Source of the DNA: Dehalococcoidia bacterium
Lineage (GTDB): Bacteria; Chloroflexota; Dehalococcoidia; GIF9; AB-539-J10
Direction: 5' to 3'
NCBI GenBank assembly: GCA_023129815.1
Contig: JAGMBH010000086.1
Coordinates: 1-14,378 of the forward strand
Length of the DNA: 14,378 nucleotides
In this document: one piece after another, positions 12,301 to 14,378 of the stretch
Layout of the letters: every line of letters begins with the position of its first letter
How positions within the stretch are numbered: the stretch's first letter is position 1
Notes under the pieces: generated by a model
What the model saw: only the letters and a program-made list of their open reading frames with translations
Databases searched by the model: none
What the model was told of the DNA's origin: nothing
Position numbers and translations under genes: made by a program

Positions 12301-13002
12301 ATGGCTAAACACATCGGGATAGTCGCTTGTAGCGCAGAGGGAGCAGCCCTTTGCTATCGCACAATCTGCATAGAAGGGGCAAATTTGATGGGTGGCTACG
12401 CTCACCCTGAGGTTACTATGCACACCTTCCCCCTTCGCGAATATATGCGCTACATCGAAGCAGGCGATTGGGAGGGCGTAGCTAGTTTAATGTTATCCTC
12501 AGCGGATAAGCTAGCAAAGGTGGGGGCGGATTTCGCCATATGCCCTGATAATACAATCCATCAGGCATTCGACCTTGTCGTTAGGAAATCACCGATTCCG
12601 TGGCTTCATATTGCTGAAGAAGTTGCCGCTGAGGCAAAACGTCAAAACTATAAACGTCTCGGGATTTTGGGCACACGCTTTTTGGTGGAGGGGCCGGTTT
12701 ATCCTGGTAAGCTTGCAGCCCTTGGTATTGAGCATAGGATTCCTGAAGTAGAGGATCGGAGGCGCATTAATGCGATTATCTTCGATGAACTCGTTTATGG
12801 CCGTTTTTCCTCAGAAGCTCGGGCATATTTCAGCGAGGTAATCGGCGGATTAAAAAGCCAAGGCTGTGATGCTGTTGTTCTTGGCTGCACCGAGATACCA
12901 CTGCTAGTAACCCAAGAAAATTCACCCTTACCCACATTGGATTCTACCAGGCTACTGGCAAGGGCTGCTTTGAAAAAAGCAACCGACCCGGCATCTCAAT
13001 AG
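12301..13002 (+). CDS. Aspartate/glutamate racemase family protein, in a gene-cassette-like setting
   Basis: The 233-residue protein belongs to the Asp/Glu/hydantoin racemase superfamily, cofactor-free enzymes that invert amino acids using two facing thiols. The C-terminal catalytic segment VVLGCTEIPLL carries Cys196. At the N-terminal catalytic motif, normally CNTxH, it reads PDNTIH, so Asp83 replaces the first Cys (Cys81 is two residues earlier). Atypical one-Cys members exist (E. coli YgeA has Thr there), and activity may be one-sided or on an unusual substrate. The N-terminal GIVACSAEGAALCYRTIC is typical of this subgroup. AAGGAG lies 8 bases before the ATG. There is no promoter of its own; it starts 28 bp after GTTAGGT and stops 13 bp before GCCTAAC. 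Confidence 0.85.
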   Translation: MAKHIGIVACSAEGAALCYRTICIEGANLMGGYAHPEVTMHTFPLREYMRYIEAGDWEGVASLMLSSADKLAKVGADFAICPDNTIHQAFDLVVRKSPIPWLHIAEEVAAEAKRQNYKRLGILGTRFLVEGPVYPGKLAALGIEHRIPEVEDRRRINAIIFDELVYGRFSSEARAYFSEVIGGLKSQGCDAVVLGCTEIPLLVTQENSPLPTLDSTRLLARAALKKATDPASQ

Positions 13003-13015
13003 AAATTTGTGCTAG

Positions 13016-13089
13016 GCCTAACAGCGTATCTGCGATTTGTTTCGCTGGCCCAAATGACTCGCACTTTGCAAACACATAAAACGTTAAAT
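13016..13089 (+). other. attC-like site 3 (end boundary of the racemase cassette)
   Basis: GCCTAAC (13016-13022) fits the attC R'' box RYYYAAC and GTTAAAT (13083-13089) fits R' GTTRRRY. Inside, TGCGA (13031-13035) pairs with TCGCA (13059-13063) and TTTG (13036-13039) with CAAA (13051-13054), leaving a four-base extrahelical bulge on one arm, as attC hairpins have. The 74-bp length is normal for attC. It directly follows the racemase stop codon. Confidence 0.45.
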
Positions 13090-13183
13090 TAAATGGCGCC
13101 CGGAATGCCGGTTAAGATAAAACAGAAAAAGTTCTCATCTAGCGTCGGTTTCAGGTAGAGTACTCTAAATTCTCGAATTCCCC

Positions 13184-13200
13184 TCGCCTCCCCGAGGCGA
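13184..13200 (+). other. Perfect short hairpin before the SbcD-like gene
   Basis: TCGCCTC, loop CCC, GAGGCGA: seven perfect base pairs. It is not followed by a T-run in either direction, so a factor-independent terminator is unlikely. It lies 20 bases upstream of the extended -10 of the next gene and could insulate it or bind a regulator. Confidence 0.45.
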
Positions 13201-13219
13201 TCTCACTCCATTTGCCATG

Positions 13220-13228
13220 TGATATACT
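13220..13228 (+). promoter_or_regulatory. Extended -10 promoter candidate for the SbcD-like gene
   Basis: TGATATACT lies 39 bases before the ATG at 13267, in the same TGTGATATAYT context as the promoters in repeat copies A and B. No good -35 box. Confidence 0.5.
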
Positions 13229-13266
13229 TAAACAAAATAGGCAAGGCAACTAAGTTAAAATAAGAC

Positions 13267-14378
13267 ATGTCCAGGATAGCCATTCTTAGCGATGCCCATC
13301 TTCTAATCCAAGCGGAGCGCTTCAGGGATGAGAACTACCGGTCTCCACGGGGAGAAATCTCACTCAAAAATTTTAGCCAAGTTATCAGTCAGGTCATAGC
13401 AGAAAAACCCGAGGCAGTCATCCTCGCCGGTGATATGTTTGACGAGCGAGAAAAGGGAGGAGAGTGGATAGCGGATTCAGAAGCAGCCAAATACTGGCCC
13501 ACTATTCGTAATGAACTAAAGCGATTAACGGAATGTACTAAATATGGCATTTACGCCCTGAGAGGAAATCATGACTCTGCACCAGTGTTGAAAGAGCTTC
13601 AAGATTACCTGGGAGACGGATTCTGCTTTGTTAGAGATGAAGACAAGGAAATCGGTGACCAGCACATATATTTCATGGAAACCCGCTATCGGCAGGGCAC
13701 TTATAGAATCCCCGAGGAAGACTTTCCCAGGGAAGGGGAGTTGCTCATCATGCATGAAACCATACCCTGGGGTATGCCTGGACTGGAGGAGAAGGTGTTT
13801 CAGGAGTTGGGCAAAAGATTCTCTCTTCTATTTAACGGTCACATGCATCATTATGCCCAGGGTCCACTCGATATACCCCATCTTTATTCCCTGCCAGCCT
13901 TGATCCCATCGCAGGAGCTGAAAAATAATTTCACCATCAAATACCAATGGCCCGGCGATTTAGACCACCCCGAAGTTAAAAACTCCCCTTTTGGCTATCT
14001 AATACTGGACGGTCATGAGATTTCATTCCAAAGATATACCCCTATACAGAACATAGTTAATGTTCGCATCGAAGGGAAAACTCCTCGCGATGTCGTTGCT
14101 GGAATCAACGAAGTTTATTCCAGACTGATGGAGCGGGAGGACAAGGATAATCTCTGGATATGGGTTTCCGCTCAAGGGGTCACTTTCAAGGACACTGTTC
14201 AAAAGGAAACCAATAAGTATTCCAAAATAAACACCATGAGCATCGAAATCAAAACAAGAAAAGAGCCTACCACGCATGCCGAATTAAAGGGGCTGGAGAA
14301 GATGATAAGCCTGTCCGACCTGGAGGCAAAGGTGTTAACTTCCCTGCCCTGGCCCGATAGAGATTTAGCCCAGAAGCT
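13267..14378 (+). CDS. SbcD/Mre11-type DNA repair nuclease subunit (3' end beyond window)
   Basis: The frame is open from the ATG at 13267 to the right edge (370 codons). It starts MSRIAILSDAHLL, and the calcineurin-like phosphoesterase motifs follow in order: D9 and H11 (SDAH), D56 in GDMFDE, GNHD (100-103), H163 in IMHE and GHMHH (191-195). Together these bind two manganese ions. The Mre11/SbcD group acts as exo/endonuclease on DNA ends and hairpins, with an SbcC/Rad50 ATPase partner usually encoded just downstream, which would lie outside the window. Residues after about 250 fit the capping and partner-binding region but are not strongly recognised. There is no clear ribosome binding site (AAAATAAGAC precedes the ATG). 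It has its own promoter and is probably chromosomal backbone rather than cassette cargo. Confidence 0.85.
   Translation, partial: MSRIAILSDAHLLIQAERFRDENYRSPRGEISLKNFSQVISQVIAEKPEAVILAGDMFDEREKGGEWIADSEAAKYWPTIRNELKRLTECTKYGIYALRGNHDSAPVLKELQDYLGDGFCFVRDEDKEIGDQHIYFMETRYRQGTYRIPEEDFPREGELLIMHETIPWGMPGLEEKVFQELGKRFSLLFNGHMHHYAQGPLDIPHLYSLPALIPSQELKNNFTIKYQWPGDLDHPEVKNSPFGYLILDGHEISFQRYTPIQNIVNVRIEGKTPRDVVAGINEVYSRLMEREDKDNLWIWVSAQGVTFKDTVQKETNKYSKINTMSIEIKTRKEPTTHAELKGLEKMISLSDLEAKVLTSLPWPDRDLAQK

Noticed and set aside
13184..13200. Intrinsic terminator for the racemase transcript
   Set aside because: The hairpin is perfect, but no run of T follows on either strand.
13628..13903. 91-residue plus-strand ORF
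   Set aside because: It lies within the SbcD/Mre11-type frame, whose motifs are all intact, so it is a shadow frame.

Overview
The window reads as a chromosomal stretch of a bacterium with moderate G+C, AGGAGG-type ribosome binding sites and bacterial housekeeping genes (peptidyl-tRNA hydrolase, NAD-dependent DNA ligase). The protein styles (a QueG-like double [4Fe-4S] protein, cysteine-rich DUF3795 proteins, an archaeal-looking superoxide dismutase and ferritin-like protein) fit an anaerobic or microaerophilic Chloroflexota/Dehalococcoidia-type genome. That taxonomic guess is inference; no rRNA or tRNA gene is present to confirm it.

Left part (1-4800). A 5' fragment of pth (minus strand) shares a 71-bp divergent promoter region with a zinc-ribbon NUDIX hydrolase. 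The NUDIX gene runs tail to tail into ligA (minus). Then come a short QueG-like iron-sulfur protein (minus) and, divergently, trmO followed by an orphan ClpP-like serine peptidase. RNA quality control and modification (Pth, TrmO, the QueG-like protein) and nucleotide or DNA maintenance (NUDIX, LigA) dominate here.

Middle part (4800-8910). All genes are on the plus strand: a secreted and membrane-anchored bactofilin-like polymer protein; two GNAT acetyltransferases, with what looks like the leftover tail of a third GNAT gene in front; a GyrI-like ligand-binding protein; and a two-gene unit of a DUF3795 protein plus an AlkC/AlkD-type HEAT-repeat protein.

Right part (8911-14378). This is the accessory-looking part. 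A non-coding element of about 145 bp occurs twice (9026-9171 and 11466-11608). The last 94 bases of the two copies align without gaps at about 90% identity, and each carries a strong extended -10 promoter. The first copy is followed by a small frameshifted membrane-protein gene, then by a stand-alone encapsulin-type ferritin-like protein and an archaeal-type superoxide dismutase (oxidative stress and iron storage). Hairpin-forming sequences resembling integron attC sites lie at 10573-10640, 12182-12272 and 13016-13089. The racemase gene between the last two has classic gene-cassette layout: ribosome binding site and start just after GTTAGGT, stop codon just before GCCTAAC. No integrase gene is seen. 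The window ends inside an SbcD/Mre11-type nuclease gene that has its own promoter.

A theme across the window is that most promoter-position sequences match TGnTATAnT (extended -10) without a good -35 box.
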